From the NCBI GenBank assembly GCA_963513935.1, contig OY740768.1, positions 69,924,231 through 69,988,230 on the forward strand: 64,000 bases of DNA, in the 5' to 3' direction. A program made the translations under genes and the position numbers. Positions 50,638 through 62,160 of this stretch are shown one piece after another. The stretch comes from Aphrophora alni (taxonomy: Eukaryota; Arthropoda; Insecta; Hemiptera; Aphrophoridae). The notes under the pieces were generated by a model, which saw nothing but the letters and a program-made list of their open reading frames with translations, did not search any database and was not told the origin of the DNA. Numbering within the stretch: the first letter of the stretch is position 1; every line of letters begins with the position of its first letter.

Positions 50638-51650
50638 ACTCCAAAACAATAACGATTTCTTAGTGGTCAACTCAGAGACAAAAACAATTTACTTATGGTT
50701 AAATTTATAAATTATGGTTATTTATATAACCATATATTATAACTTATGGTTATTTATAAATGGTTTGTAATTTATATTTTTCGAGAATGGTATAACTTAT
50801 AAATGAAAATATTGTTGGAAATATTTTCATTATATTTTTTTCCCTTTTAAATATTTTATAAATGTCAGGTTTTAAATATTTAAAATTTCTTTTAATAAAT
50901 CCATTTTCAATCAAACAAATATTTGTATTTACTAATACTTATAAATTAATGTAATTTTTTCCATAAAAGTTAGACAACTTGTATGAAAAAATTAATTCAT
51001 TAAAACTTCATGCAGTTAATTTCCTGTTCAATAAGCTATATAGTAGGCAGATTGAAGTTAGGGAATAAATAGTAGTATCCTCAATCCATAGTCTATCACA
51101 TAATTAATTAATCAAATTTAGTTATTGCTTTAATTTACAAAAAGACGTATTGATATAATTTTGAATCTAAACACAGAAAAGTTGTACAGGAATATATAAT
51201 AATATTAGAAGTATTTCAAATGGGAGAGGGTAGGAGTGAAAAGATTATTAAAGGAGGATTTGCGTCATAAATATAGAGGAGGTTGGACACCACTGCTGAT
51301 ATTGACAATTTAAGTACTAACTTCGTCATTTTTTACACTGAAGATGTGAAACATACTATAAATGTACGTATAATTAAATTAAGGAAATCTTAACTATAAT
51401 ATTCTAGGTGTAAAATTGTTTAAAATAATCACCATAACTAAAATTTTTTGTTGGAATTTCTTGAATATTAGAAGATTTCAAAAAATATCGACAAATTCCA
51501 GTGAGCTTTGGGAGTTACTTCAGTCTGCAATAATTATCATCAGAAATTTTACAGTAGCCTATTTAAAAATTCAGTATATTTGTATAATGTTTTCATCATA
51601 ACAGCGTTTCAAATGTTATTCATAATTCAACAATTTATGGTAAATACTAC

Positions 51651-51699
<49 letters not shown>

Positions 51700-52514
51700 C
51701 ACACGCTATATTGTGTACAAAACCAAATTATATTTAATACTTTCCCCCGACGTATATATTTATTATGCAGAAAATATTTATGAAAAACTAACCTCTATAA
51801 TTCTGTTAAGTCATTATATTTACAAATAACAGGTAAACTGTTGTATACAGATAAACCTATGTTGTGAATAGAAAACAAACTTTATAAATTTAGTGTTGAA
51901 ACGTTGAAATTATTATTACTAGTGATTGTTAAATGGTATCGGAGACTGTATTTTGATAAGCAGAGATTTTACATTTTATATAGAATTCTTAGGATGACTC
52001 TAGAAAATATTAGTAGGTTCGACTTAATTGGTTTTGTATACGAACTAAAATAAAGTTGACACATCTGTTGATAGAACGGAACTGTCGAAAATAACCATGT
52101 TTAAAATGGTTTAATTATATTTATATGTACACAAATTCAAATTAGAATTTATACTCATACATTATTAACTTGATAGAGAAATATAAAAGTAAGTTAGGGG
52201 TAACTTATAAGAAATTGATTGTAATGATTGAGGTAAGTTTTTTTATCCATTACGTAATTTAAAACAAAAAGAAACAAGATTTAGAACAAACACATCTAAG
52301 ATGGGTGAATATATCAAAATCAGCCTTGTCATACATAAATCATACACATATGTCCTTATATCATATTTTTGTTTGAAGTGTGAAAGTTTATAATCCAAAC
52401 AGATATGTCAAGCGTCACGAGTTTGTGATTACATTTAAAAAAAAGTTGATAGTCAGACTTTATTTTAGTCTTTATACTTGGAGGCTTGGTATAAATAATA
52501 AAAAGACATTTGAT
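50158..52514. other. Unassigned A+T-rich sequence with two (TA)n tracts
   Basis: Holds (TA)n tracts at 50586-50632 and 51654-51697 and a small cluster of 'cttatggttatttata' phrases near 50690-50770. Frames at 51416-51601 and 51508-51783 are shadows, the second reading through (TA)n. Confidence 0.45.
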
Positions 52515-52615
52515 TTGGGTCCTGTGGTGCAATAGTCTGAAAATAGCCGAGGTCTGACAAACAGCTTTTCATTCGAGCAATGTGAGGTCAGAAAATCGAG
52601 TTCCCTTCGTCGTAA
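52515..52615 (+). repeat. Possible tRNA-derived SINE head
   Basis: 'tggtgcaatag' (near 52523) fits the RNA polymerase III A-box pattern TRGYNNARNNG. 'aaaatcgagttccc' (near 52595) is a weak B box. The boxes are about 75 bp apart, longer than usual, so the call is tentative. Confidence 0.25.
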
Positions 52616-53489
52616 TTCTAGCTTTCACCACCAGAATTCACTACTATTCCAGCTCCTCACTTACTATCATGATACAGCTTTAACACCCAAACTTTAAAAT
52701 TCCTAATCTTCTAAGATGATATCCCTAGTTAATTTTAACTTTTCGAACGGCGACTATTGAACAGTTATGTTAGGAATATGGAGACCAACGTGTCCTGTAG
52801 TGTTCTTAGTGACCAAATTTTGATCAATATAGTTATAGTAGATTTTGAGAAAATCTTAATTTTGTGTTTTAATTTTACAGCAGGTAACTTCCAAATTTTT
52901 AGTTGTATAACATTGTTAAAACTCCTCGAGCTACAGTAAATTTTGTTGAGGTTTTTACTTACTGAATGGACGATAGAAAGACATCATACAAAAATAAAAT
53001 TTAAAAAAGGTGAGGGATAAAGATACGATGTTACTACGTATTAATCTTCCAACCTTGGTTATTTAATAATAGAGTATACAGCCTACAGGTGATATCTGAT
53101 TTGATTTCAGTGTAGGTGTACCATAAATATGCACATACTTTAACATATTCTGTGCTACAATAGAAGTATATTCATTAAATAACTTTCTTGAACAAAGTAC
53201 ATTAAGGATAGATTTTCCAAAACTGAGGGTTATGGAAGACTGTAAAAAAAGTAGTCATATTAAAGCCCATAATACAAAAATGTTTAAATGCATTACTTAG
53301 AAGTCTTTGGGCTCAGGAAGTGTATTTTTTCAATGATCTGATTCGCTTTGTATAAACTAGTGTTATACAGCGCAAACGAGGGTACCGATGTTATACAATT
53401 TTATATGTGGGACTATTATGCCATTTATCGAGATTCATTTTCATTTAATTCTCTTCCGTTTCAAAAATTTCTTAAATTGTCTTTAACGA
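52616..53489. other. Unassigned A+T-rich sequence
   Basis: Nothing recognised. A 60-codon plus-strand frame (52757-52939) has no family signature. Confidence 0.35.
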
Positions 53490-53925
53490 TTGTGATCACA
53501 ATTTAGTGAAAAATGAAGATTAATGATCCAAACCAAATGTGCCAAATTGTATGACAAGTAAAATCACAGTTTAATAACACTTGAGAAAAATAAAAACTGA
53601 AGATTCACAACCCAAACCAATGTTCCAAGTAAAATCACGGTTTATATTTGACAAAAATAAAAAAAAGAAGTTTAATGACCCAAACTAATGGCCAAATTGC
53701 AACACAAGTAAAATCACGGTTGAGAATACTTGACAAAAATATAAATGAAGAATAATGAACCAAAGTAATGTTCCAAATTGCAAGACAAGTAAAATCACGG
53801 TTTATAAATACTTGACAAAAATTAAAAAAAAAAAGATTAATTCCCCAAACCATTCTTCCAAATTACAAAACCAATAAAATCGCGGTTTAAGAATAATTGA
53901 CAAAATTAAAAAATAAACCTTGACT
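53490..53925. repeat. Tandem repeat, about 81 bp, five units
   Basis: 'aagtaaaatcacggtt' recurs near 53556, 53625, 53706, 53787 and, altered, near 53870. Between these marks 'ttgacaaaaataaa', 'gaagattaatgacccaaac' and 'ttccaaattgcaa' also recur. One unit is about 12 bp short. The minus-strand open frame over 53635-53853 is a product of the repeat. Confidence 0.88.
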
Positions 53926-54539
53926 CTTCATTAAATACTCGATTTCAATCAAATATATAATATTCAAATAGTATTATAAGCTATTTAAATATCTTATAAT
54001 ATGTACAATGAAACTCAATGAATGTTGTTAAGACTCTTCTGTACTATACATAGAAAATCAATCCTGGTAATATAAAAACTTACATTTTCCCCCTAACCTT
54101 AAGGTTGTACAGTGACATTTTTGTTGTTGGAGATGGGTGTTTGAGAAAATTAATAAAATGTTTTCGTACAGCTTGATTAGAATAAATGTAGTAACAGTCT
54201 TTTTGAGGCTGGGTTAACATTCACAGTTTCGTTATAATTAAGAGGGGGGGGGGTTATAAAATGGCGCACTGTACCTAATTTAGTGTTGCCCAAATCAAGA
54301 TTAATATCACCGATATTTTCATATGCTATACATTATGCGGTATCTTAGTATGGGACAGAATGGATATTAATTGTTTCCCTGGTATATGTTTTAAGTAATT
54401 TAGCACAATACGGGGATTTAGTTCTAGTAAGAGATACTGAAAATTTAGATATAAGGTAGATGAGATGAAACTAGGAATCATATAGAAAGTAAGTATAATT
54501 AGACGTAGGGACTGTAGGAAGGAAATCTAATTCATCTCA

Positions 54540-54594
<55 letters not shown>

Positions 54595-55449
54595 AAATAA
54601 ACTATGCATCAGTATTTAACAACTTTTTTTATCACCACTCATTCAAAAAACTAAATACTAACTACACAATCATTGTTAAAACATCAGTTCGATTGTCAGT
54701 CAAAAGTAAAAAAAGAAATAACAAAACTACCTATATATTTTCACATTGCTTAAGATTGGTAGGCTTGAATTATAAATTTGTACTAAGGGTAAATAATATT
54801 TGATGAATTCGAGTAAAATCAAAGCGGCCATGAAAATTATTGCAAAAAGGAAATTGTTTACTTATGACTTTGCACAATTCCCGAAAACTTAATAAATTCG
54901 TCCGAGCCGATTTTATGGTATAGAAATTGAAAAACATATATATTCATGAAAAACTTGTTATTCGATAAAGTAAAATGATTGCTGAGAATATGAAGTAAAA
55001 GAAAAAGAAATCAAATGGGACGTATATAAGTAATATTGAATTTAATCTTCAACATTCGTGGTTTTGTCATATTTGGTCATATGAATAAAGTTGAGCATGT
55101 TTGAGTACTCGATCTAGAGCATCTTTCTAAAAATAACTTTTTAAAATAAATCTTTTAAAGTACGTGAACAAATAAAAGAGTAAATGTTCCAAATTTGAAG
55201 GGTATATGCTAAAAAAGAGTTTGGCCAATAACAAATTCATATTTTAAGGTAACACAACTACCAATATATTTTTATAAGTGTGTATATATACTCATTTAGA
55301 TCCAAAAATCAAGGTTAACAAAACATTTTATAGATTGTAAAAAAGTTTCTGTAAATGATTTGAACCTTACTCTGAAAAATGTGTGACTTAATTATCGTAA
55401 TTAAATTAAACTAAAACAATATTTATAGTAAAATTATTCACTTATGCCT
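53926..55449. other. Unassigned A+T-rich sequence with G run and (TA)n
   Basis: A G run of about 10 lies near 54244 and a (TA)25 tract at 54541-54590. No gene recognised. Confidence 0.4.
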
Positions 55450-55523
55450 CCAAAACCCTAAATATATTTTTATATACGTATACCTTATGTCCGTCTTGGC
55501 AATTCATTCGTTGTGTTACTCAC

Positions 55524-55557
55524 TGCAGCTGTTTCGCCATCAATGCGGTATCATCAG
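55524..55557 (-). ncRNA. Hammerhead-like motif, left arm copy
   Basis: Minus strand: CTGATGA (55557-55551), T, ACCG...TGGC as a damaged stem II, GAAA (55535-55532), then CAGCTGCAGTG. The core box is intact. Stem II has lost a base compared with the right-arm copy, and stem III is not a perfect palindrome. Confidence 0.45.
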
Positions 55558-55672
55558 GTGAATATTACAGAACATATACAACATAATTATACGTACACTA
55601 ACATAAATACTGGACAGTTAAATTGGTTGTTGTTATTGTAGGTATATGTTGCATAATGTTTGTAATTTTCAC

Positions 55673-55706
55673 ATGATGATACCGCATTGATCGGCGAAAC
55701 AGCTGC
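55673..55706 (+). ncRNA. Hammerhead-like motif, right arm copy
   Basis: Plus strand: ATGATGA (55673-55679; C3 mutated), T, stem II ACCG/CGGC (55681-55684 with 55692-55695, three of four pairs), GAAA (55696-55699), CAGCTG. The two arms complement each other: one keeps the core box, the other keeps stem II. Confidence 0.45.
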
Positions 55707-56360
55707 AGTGAGTAACACAACGAAAGAATTGCAAAGTCGCACATATACAAATTTGTAGTTTAAAAAAAATGTAAGTTTAGATACATGTAAAATGTCTACT
55801 TAAATAAAGTTATAAAATAGATGCAGTAATTAAAATAAAACGTAGCAACGTAAATGTAACGTGATTTAAGAATATATAATTTGAATATAATATAAAATTT
55901 ACCTGAACTACAACATTTACAATCGTTCAAATTTGTATTCAAAAAGATAACTTAAATCAATACGAACAGCTGATCACGAGAGAAATATGAGTAAAATAGT
56001 GGAGCAGATGGTGCAGTTGGATTGTGTATATATGGTTGTAGATTAGGAAGATGCTATTCGTAACGAAAACAACAAATGAATGCTTTAATTTCAAAACGAT
56101 CTAAGTGCCAAAAATTAATATATATATTTTTTAATTGCAAAGTGATCTAAGTATCAACGCCAATGCACGTCTATAAGATCTATATGCCAAATAATTTTCT
56201 GTTGGTTTTTATAGCCTTCCATAGAATGCGCTGTGTGTATGTCCAGTGGGAGCGCCTTTCAATTCGATCTAAGTGCCACCTGCTTGGAATTGGTTTGTTT
56301 ACATGACATGAAACTGCTCTGTTGCACAACACTTTGTTATTGTTTTTTACAAGGTTTTAA

Positions 56361-57288
56361 TTGTTTTTGATTATAATTATGATGGATTGTGTTGTGAAAA
56401 AAGCTGGTAAGGCTTTGGAAACCATGAAAAATGATGCAATTTGTAGCACAAGACCGGGCAGTACTACTATCAATATAGTAATGGACTTACAGAAAGTCTT
56501 TCCCATCCCAAAGCTCACACACAGTGACATGTATTACAGCCGCCAACTTTCCTGCTACAATTTTGGAATCCATGTTACTAATAACGCAGATGGTATTATG
56601 TGTGTTTGGCACGAAGGGCAATCGGGACGTGGTGCCAATCAGATGGCGTCTTGTCTCTTCCAAGCAATAAACTCTGATCTTCTGTCAACTACTGATAAAA
56701 AACATTTAGTTGTTTGGTCCGATAACTGTGCTGGTCAGTTAAAAAACAGAATGTTAGTATTTTTGTATAAATACTTAGTATACATTGGAATGTTTGACAC
56801 TATCGAACACAAATTTCTAGTGACAGGGCACAGCTTTTCATATGCCGACAGAGATTTTGCGCTGATTGAAAAGCGAGCTAAAAAATGTTCGCAGATGGAA
56901 ACTGTTGAGCATGTGATGAATATTATAGCTACAGCTAGGCCTTCCAAACCATTTAAAGTTCTGAACATGAGTGAAAAGTTTTTTAAATTTTGATTTGGCA
57001 GGAGAAAATTATATAACAACTAAAAAACTGGGAATTTCATCTATATCAATGATAAAAATCTGCAAAGATGAACCAAACAATGTCCTCTTCAAAACATCTT
57101 TTTTCGGCGATTGGCAAAAGTGCAACGTGTTAAAAAAAGGAGTTAAGATTGAAGATCTCACCAATATGACACTTGAAATTCTTCTTACCTCAGTGCCAAT
57201 ATCTGAAAATAAAAAGAAGGACCTACGTGCTATGCTGGACTACATTTCAGAGCCAAACAGAACCTTTTACGCCAATTTGTGCGCCTAA
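56361..57288 (+). pseudogene. DUF7869-type protein, candidate transposase, one frameshift
   Basis: Two overlapping frames (56361-56993 and about 56985-57288) form one product of about 300 residues, joined by a single frameshift at a T run near 56990. Landmarks in the first frame: MDLQKVFPIPKLTHSDMYY (residues 41-59), QLSCYNFGIH, ARG-rich SGRGANQMASC, VVWSDNCAGQLKN (118-129) and ADRDFALIEKR (162-172). This order is that of arthropod proteins annotated as DUF7869. Asp42, Asp121 and Asp163/165 or Glu170 sit in the most conserved blocks and could form an RNase H-fold DDE/D triad (inference). The N-terminal CxxC region present in element 2 is missing here, so the gene is also 5' truncated. It lies alone between TIRs. 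Confidence 0.75.
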
Positions 57289-57464
57289 GATCCATAGGAC
57301 TTAGATCGGTTTGAAAGAAAACCAGCCATGTACATAGATCGTTCTGCTGACTGGGTACATCAAATTTTTTTTCTTCCTTGTGTGTTTTAATAATTTAATT
57401 TTTTAACATAAGAGCACTTTTTTATGTTTTTAACTTATGTAAAAATAATGTTGTACCCTATTGA

Positions 57465-57470
57465 AATAAA
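57465..57470 (+). promoter_or_regulatory. Polyadenylation signal AATAAA of element 1
   Basis: AATAAA stands about 180 bp after the end of the DUF7869-type frame and 51 bp before the right TIR, where a transcript of the element would be expected to end. Confidence 0.5.
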
Positions 57471-57554
57471 ACTATTATAAAACTACAGTGTTTTTATTGA
57501 TTACCCGAAAATTTACGTTATGGCACTTAGATCGCTTTGAAATTAAAGCATTCA

Positions 57555-57984
57555 AATGTTCAAGTCCTAGCCTTTCAACTCAAAGTTTTACATCATGTTC
57601 ATACTCAAGAGACATTGATTTAGTTTTATTCATAAGACCTAATATCTTATTCTATTAACCTTAGTAATATAACTTTTTTAAACCCTACATTTTCTTTATT
57701 TGTTATTTATTTATTGTTTTCTTATATTTTTAACGACTTATGTAGGTTATGAATTCCCATTGAGTATAAGGACTATACAATTACTATAATTAAAGTAAAG
57801 TATTTGATTTTATTACAATTTGAATATCTATATAGTAATTTTAATTACGTGTACGGAATGATAGGTATGTTATATTTAAAATGTTAAAGAACCCAGACAA
57901 CAATTTTTTATAAAAATCATCAAATATTGATATACAATTGATTATAATATAGGGAAGACGTAGAAATGAACGTTTATTTTCAAT
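57555..57984. other. Unassigned A+T-rich sequence
   Basis: Nothing recognised. Confidence 0.4.
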
Positions 57985-58348
57985 TGCTTGGTCAAGTCAA
58001 GTCACGGCACGTCACGTCACGTCACGTCACGTCACGTCAAGTCAAGTCAAGTCACGTTACGTCCGTTACAAAACGTAACGCCATGTCAAGTCAAGTCACG
58101 TTACGTCACGTCACGTCACGTCAAGTCACGTCAAGTCACGTTACGTCACATCACGTCACGTTACGTCTGTTACATCACGTAACGCCATGTCAAGTCAAGT
58201 CACGTTACGTCACGTCACGTCACGTCACGTCAAGTCAAGTCAAGTCACGTTACGTCACATCACGTCACGTTACGTCTGTTACATCACGTAACGCCATGTC
58301 AAGTCAAGTCACGTTACGTCACGTCACGTCACGTCACGTCAAGTCACG
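57985..58348. repeat. GTCAC/GTCAA pentamer array with about 105-bp higher-order unit
   Basis: The segment is built almost only from gtcac and gtcaa pentamers, with gttac variants. The longer phrase 'cgtaacgccatgtcaagtca' recurs near 58074, 58178 and 58287 (steps 104 and 109 bp), preceded each time by 'gttacgtc.gttaca'. So pentamers are organised in a unit of 21-22 copies. A run of about 13 G follows at 58371-58385. The long open frames are repeat artefacts (VTSRHVTSRQ-like). Confidence 0.95.
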
Positions 58349-58385
58349 TGGAATTATATTGAGGTGTAAGTAGGGGGGGGGGGGG

Positions 58386-59890
58386 AGGTTAACACTGAGA
58401 CCAAATCTACTGTTATGCTGATTACTAAAATACCAATATGCACCGATAACACCCCTGAGCCAGGATTTTACGAATAGTTAATATTAACATATTGCACAAA
58501 GTGTTTTTTACTACAAAGAATAGACATTCAACACTACAGTGTATTATTTACATCCCAAAGTTGAACATGATTTTACTTCTTTAAGTTTATTACGGCGAGC
58601 ACGCGAAACGCGACTGCTTACGTCACCATACCGCTTATAGACTAAACCTTATATTATAAGGGATTTTTCTTGGAACAGATGTTTAACTGCAGTTTAAAGA
58701 ATGGTATTTCCCACGGGTAGTGTTTTGTTATCGTGACAGTTGGAAAATCTGTTTAGACAATTAGAAGATAGTATTCCCAATAGGGTGACATTCTTACTTG
58801 CTAAAAATCTCTTTACAGTTTGTAAATTTACCGCGTAGGACAAAGTGTCAGGAATGGTTTCTTATGTGTCAAACAAATAAGCTCTGTCCATGGATTATTC
58901 GTAAAAAAAATGGAATGTATAGCTTGACCAAACTAGCTGTGCGGGTTAACCAGTCTCTAGTAATTTATCTTTCCTTACATCACTGGCAGATATAAGACAC
59001 TATATCTGTGTGTAGTTTAGGTTAATCATTTTTTTAAAAAGTTTCGACAAATACTTATGCGTTCATTTTGACATTTACAAATAAAAAACAATGAAATAAA
59101 TTTCAGAAATAGGCATCATTGTGTTATTGTCAAACTTCGCCAATAAAAAATAAAAAATTAAAAAAGAGATAACTAGTATTTAATCAATTTAGTTGAGTTG
59201 ATACTGTGCAGTTTAAGAAAGAATTCATTTTAAATATAATCTTATAATTTTAAAGCTAAAATTAAAAATTGCCAAACAATATGATTATAGCGGGAACAAA
59301 AAACTTAATGAATATATCAAACAATAATAATTTAATGGTGTAAAAGTATGAGTTCTCTCAGTTAGAATATTTCCTAGCTTAAAAAGGGTCGTATGAAAAG
59401 AGTAAAAAAATATAATTTAGCGTTTTATTTAATACTCATTAAAACATAATCCAACAAAAAAAAAAAAAAAATTCTTTCTTACTACTTTTTCATTATCACG
59501 AAACGTACGAAATTAAAATAGTTTTCTCTGTAATTAAATTTTATAAAAAATATGATTTTAATGTTTTTTTATAGAGACTTACATTAACTTTCTTCTTCTC
59601 TAAACAGAAGCTAGCCTCTGGCTTACATTCCTTTAAAACCTGACAATGTATTTTCTCACCTTGGTTTATGGCCCTCGGGCAAAACATATAAAAGCCCCCC
59701 CCCCCCATACACACGGCGATTTGATCGCTGAGCGACTAAATTCAATAAGATTTTCACTTGCATCCTAAAATCCTTTACACTTTACACTTTAGTGGACTTT
59801 ACCTGCTACACTACAAACAATATTTGGCATGTACGAGAAGGAGAGAGAACAATTTTGTGATCCTAAAGATATTTTTAATGCTTACTACTT
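58386..59890. other. Unassigned A+T-rich sequence with poly-A and poly-C runs
   Basis: Poly-A near 59457-59471 and a C run near 59695-59706. The 65-codon frame at 58798-58995 has no family signature. Confidence 0.4.
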
Positions 59891-59990
59891 TAAATCCCGT
59901 CCCTTTAGGGAAGTTAAATCATCGTAACACCCGGTGACCAACTCTACAACCCGTCTTTCTTTAGGCGGATTGAAATCGCAGTAACACCCT
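59891..59990. repeat. Two-copy diverged repeat, about 57-bp period
   Basis: 'cccgtccctttagggaagtt' continuing to 'cgtaacaccc' (59897-59931) is followed by 'cccgtctttctttaggcgga' continuing to 'cagtaacaccc' (59949-59988). It may belong to the 3' region of the LINE remnant on the minus strand at 60.6-61.1 kb. Confidence 0.5.
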
Positions 59991-60589
59991 AAGAATCTCT
60001 TTAGGGACGACCTACAGATCTCCTCCTAAACCTACCTTCCTCCAGCTATCTCCCCCTTTAATCAGACTTACTTTCACATTAAGACTGTATCAAACAGACA
60101 TAATATTTGTTCATAATTGTTTACTTAGAGATATCAATCAGTATCTTTGTTTTTATATTAATAGTTTATTATTGAATTTTCTGCTATAAGTGACCATTTC
60201 ACCATTTCAGTTTTTACTTCCAAAAGTTATTTTGTCACAATGTGCTTTCTTACCGCTCTTACAAGACTACTTGATGACTCGTAGATTTTTTTAAATATCT
60301 AGTCAGATATATTTTTGTGGAATGTAATTTATTTTAAAATAAAACTTTTATTTCTAGTTATATTTAATAAAGCTCACTTATATTTAATTTTGGATACTCC
60401 ATTTTTTTTTCTTCAAAATACTAACTTAATCACCACTGGAATAAAAATTAAAGTGATAACTATTATGCACATATTTTCATGGAAAGTACTTAATACTAAT
60501 TATAATACTAAACTTCTTATCCATAGAGGCGAGTCTTAGACACTTTAGATAATAAGACTTTTATGTGTACTTCTTATACCTGACTAGCT
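59991..60589. other. Unassigned A+T-rich sequence
   Basis: Possibly the 3' region of the LINE remnant to the right. The frame at 60315-60539 has no family signature. Confidence 0.3.
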
Positions 60590-61085
60590 TATTTCTATGC
60601 CCTTGGTTAGGGGCAGGATTTTCCAACCATGTTGCGTGTTGCTTTAAAGATCACATCTGCGCAGAAGAACTAATGCATCGTACTTTTTAGAAGTATATGT
60701 TCTGCAGTTTCTAGGTGCTGCTGGTTGTATAATCTCCATTTCAGGTTTTTGGAATAATCCCGTGGATTTAAGATGGTTTCTTGAAGGACCATGGCCTGAT
60801 ACGAAGCCTAATATATTTTTCTCTTTCTGATTTTATTCACTTTTAAAGTGACGAAAACTTAGAGAGTTTCAGATCTAGTTGGACCAGTGATCCGTAAAGT
60901 TTTCCCTTAGAGTATTTTGTCCATCGTCTCTTAATTTAGCCTTTGTTTTAGACTATCTTTTGCTAAGGCTTCAGTTATTCCGAAGGCGGGTTCTGGACCA
61001 ATGAAGGATTTCTTGGCCAGTTTATCCGCCTTTTAATTGCCTTCGTGGCCTTTGTGACCTGATATCCAAAAACTTCTCGTTACAC
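60590..61085 (-). pseudogene. LINE RNase H and C-terminal remnant
   Basis: Minus strand from about 61080: FWISGHKGHEGN.KADKLAK, where the WxxGHxGxxGN.xAD block is the last part of an RNase H domain and holds its final Asp. GPEPAFGITEALAKDSLKQR follows. After frame changes come VSGHGPSRNHLKSTGLFQKP and ETAEHILLK, the usual C-terminal 'TGHxxLxxHLxxxGL ... ETxEHIL' region of R1/jockey-like elements. Stops and shifts make it inactive. The RT and first RNase H motifs are absent. It differs in sequence from the RNase H at 2.9-4.1 kb, so it comes from another family. Confidence 0.8.
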
Positions 61086-62160
61086 AAATATACGATTAAT
61101 TACAATAACAAAATACCAAAATAATTACAACTCTAGGGATTTTATTTCTGAATGTATTTGAAACGTTTAGAAAACTTTAATTTTGTGGACATTAGCTCAG
61201 ATCCATATAAGTAAACATGTATTCATATTGGTCTTGAAAATTAATAAACATTAATTGGATTTCATTATTTTTATTTCCTTCTAAGCTATCATGACCAAAT
61301 CCGATTTTTGCCTTAAAAAATAAAATAAATAAACCAGTGTCCTATTAACAGTAGATCTCGCTCGTTGGTAATGGTATTTGTAACGCCAAAGTAGCTACTT
61401 CCTAGCGAGCAATGCGACACAATATTTATAGTCTAAGTGAAGTACAGTATCAGTAAATAATACCATAGTTTTTATACTTGAAAATATACAACTAACAAGG
61501 AAATAATAAAATTCTATGGATGGCTTTCTTTGCTTTGTTTTAGCTAATCATTAGGATCACACATTAGAAGGCAAGATAAATATATACTGGATGACGACGT
61601 GTCCTATGTGACATTGTCATATCTTAGACCGCTGCGACGATCGCTCGCTAGCTGCCCTTCCACGAACAGATCGTTGTTTCAAACTGAAAAAGAAACTTCA
61701 ACCCCACTATTACTTGGCGTTATGGTTGGTGGCTGGTTACCCAATTCTTTGAATCGTGAACGATCTGATTACAATTTGTATTTTATTATAATTCACATTT
61801 ATACAAATGTGAAGTTTCATGAAAGTAAATACAAGTTTACAAGTAAACTTAAAAATACAGGGAAAAACAGTAACTGTTAATTAAAGAATAATGTATTTGA
61901 CATTTATGTAATCCTATAAAATTCGAAAAGAAACAAAAAGTTGCGAGTGAGTTTTTATTTTTGGTTCAGGTAAAATCGTCCCGTTTGGAATTTTTACAAT
62001 ATACTTTAAAATAATTTAATTTTTTCATTTGAAGTTTTTATACAACTGTTTGTTTTGATTCGTTTTCACCATCATATTTAATACTACAAAGCACGTGATT
62101 TTTTTCCTAGCCGGATTATCCCAATCCATGGTTTGGAAACGTGCAGTAACTGTCAACATA
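61086..62160. other. Unassigned A+T-rich sequence
   Basis: No gene recognised. A 93-codon plus-strand frame (61599-61880) begins in a less A+T-rich patch but matches no family known to me. Confidence 0.35.

Larger units (their letters stand above)
55450..55780. repeat. Inverted pair of hammerhead-bearing repeats
   Basis: About 55450-55590, reversed, matches about 55640-55780. Both contain 'tgatgataccgcattgat', 'gcgaaacagctgcagtgagt' and 'aacacaacga.agaattgc'. The axis lies near 55615. Each arm carries one hammerhead-like core in opposite orientation. Confidence 0.85.
56077..57554 (+). mobile_element. TIR transposon carrying a DUF7869-type gene (element 1)
   Basis: 34-bp TIRs at 56077-56110 and 57521-57554 differ at one position. 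They begin TGAATGCTTTAATTTC and end CGATCTAAGTGCCA. Extra copies of the inner half ('cgatctaagtgcca' type) lie at about 56131-56157, 56257-56278, 57297-57317 (inverted) and, weaker, near 57333. Such subterminal repeats are typical transposase binding sites in several DNA transposon superfamilies. Flanking dinucleotides are AA on both sides. The only gene inside is the DUF7869-type frame at 56361-57288, followed by a polyadenylation signal. Total length 1,478 bp. Confidence 0.82.

Noticed and set aside
56735..57019. 94-codon minus-strand frame
   Set aside because: Antisense shadow of the DUF7869-type gene on the plus strand.
57966..58373. 135- and 64-codon frames rich in VTSRH repeats
   Set aside because: Artefact of the GTCAC/GTCAA pentamer array: a multiple-of-five period keeps frames open.
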